A DNA stretch of 64,000 nt from Saccharina japonica. Its lineage: Eukaryota; Sar; Phaeophyceae; Laminariales; Laminariaceae. The first letter of the stretch is position 1; each line of letters opens with the position of its first letter. Below, one piece after another: positions 63,551 to 64,000 of the stretch. The stretch covers positions 183,351 to 247,350 of the forward strand of contig MEHQ01003423.1 in assembly GCA_008828725.1 (NCBI GenBank), written 5' to 3'. Made by a program: the position numbers and the translations under genes. A model generated the notes under the pieces. That model did no database searches. It was given only the letters and a program-made list of their open reading frames with translations, and was not told where the DNA came from.

Positions 63551-63825
63551 TCTGGTTCGGGGATTATTAAAAGTTGCTTCTCTTCTACGCTTGATTCTAC
63601 GGAAAGCGAGTAACACAAAGGATGCTTATTAGACAATCCTGCACGGGGATACTCTGTGTTTCACCCAGTCTTATAACAGTTCGCTGATGATATGCATCAA
63701 CACTATGTTACCGCGTTACATGATTGCTCTTCCGCTACCACCACTATGTTAGGACGTTATCTTGCCGCTGTGTTAGATAAGTGTTATCCGAGTGTTACGT
63801 TATTTGAGGTGTGCAACTTTTTTCG

Positions 63826-64000
63826 ATGAAAACCAAGGGTGCACAAAAAAAAAAGAAAACGACACCACAAACCTAGGAAGGTCAGAATGAAAAACAAACC
63901 GAATCGCTGTGATCACAGGACGAAATGAGCGAAAACCATTTTTTTTTCGTTTTTTGTTCCCTTTTTTAACTTGGTTTTAGAGACCCCCCCTATTTTTTTT
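63826..64000. repeat. Dispersed repeat family C, copy 2 (window end)
   Basis: GAAAACGACACCACAAACC, GGTCAGAATGAAAA, CTGTGATCACAGGACGAAAT and AACTTGGTTTTAGAGACC match 38760-38930 in order. Confidence 0.85.

Overview
The window looks like nuclear DNA of a multicellular-alga-type eukaryote, most likely a brown alga (stramenopile). Evidence: small in-phase exons with GT-AG introns carry recognisable eukaryotic or plastid-type domains (DUF3054, Arp2/3 subunit ARPC1, LigB/DODA dioxygenase, ankyrin repeats). There is a full 5S rRNA gene with a pol III T-run. Very little is coding, and the rest is packed with mini- and microsatellites, short palindromic words and several layers of mobile-element debris. 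The brown-alga assignment is inference from overall style, not from a database match.

Layout. 1-10150: a plus-strand DUF3054 gene (exons A-E, 3947-6998) whose exons B, C and E recur at 7.6-9.6 kb in two near-exact duplicated blocks joined by poly-C runs; this scrambled order looks like misassembly. 10.2-18.5 kb: gene-poor DNA with a GGGAWCCC-rich array, a 10-N gap, a complete 5S rRNA gene and a 3'-truncated second 5S copy. 18.6-22.9 kb: an old tandem duplication of about 2 kb, each copy starting with 90-bp repeats. 23-28 kb: gene-poor, with a TIR element.

28.0-46.8 kb is spanned on the minus strand by one ankyrin-repeat gene. Its ankyrin exons keep phase and repeat register across a 14.9-kb intron. 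That intron holds tandem repeats, hAT-like MITEs, two nested long palindromes meeting at a single N, and a foldback element. 48.15-48.35 kb: an isolated ARPC1 exon (minus). 50.45-52.67 kb: the last two exons of a LigB/DODA-type dioxygenase gene (plus), with an hAT-like element in the intron between them. 55.88-56.10 kb: the last two exons of an unrecognised minus-strand gene. 59.9-64 kb: a retroelement graveyard with a gag-like fragment split by a 102-bp MITE, a dense array of TAACA...TGTTA palindromes, and a small LTR element whose interior is an inverted repeat encoding an RS-rich peptide.

The clearest new-looking items are the hAT-like MITE family with target-site duplications, the TAACA/TGTTA palindrome array, the LTR element with mirrored interior, the foldback element, a 25-bp dispersed word with six occurrences, and the giant ankyrin-gene intron. 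Several duplications coincide with N or poly-C/G runs and may be assembly artefacts; these are flagged.
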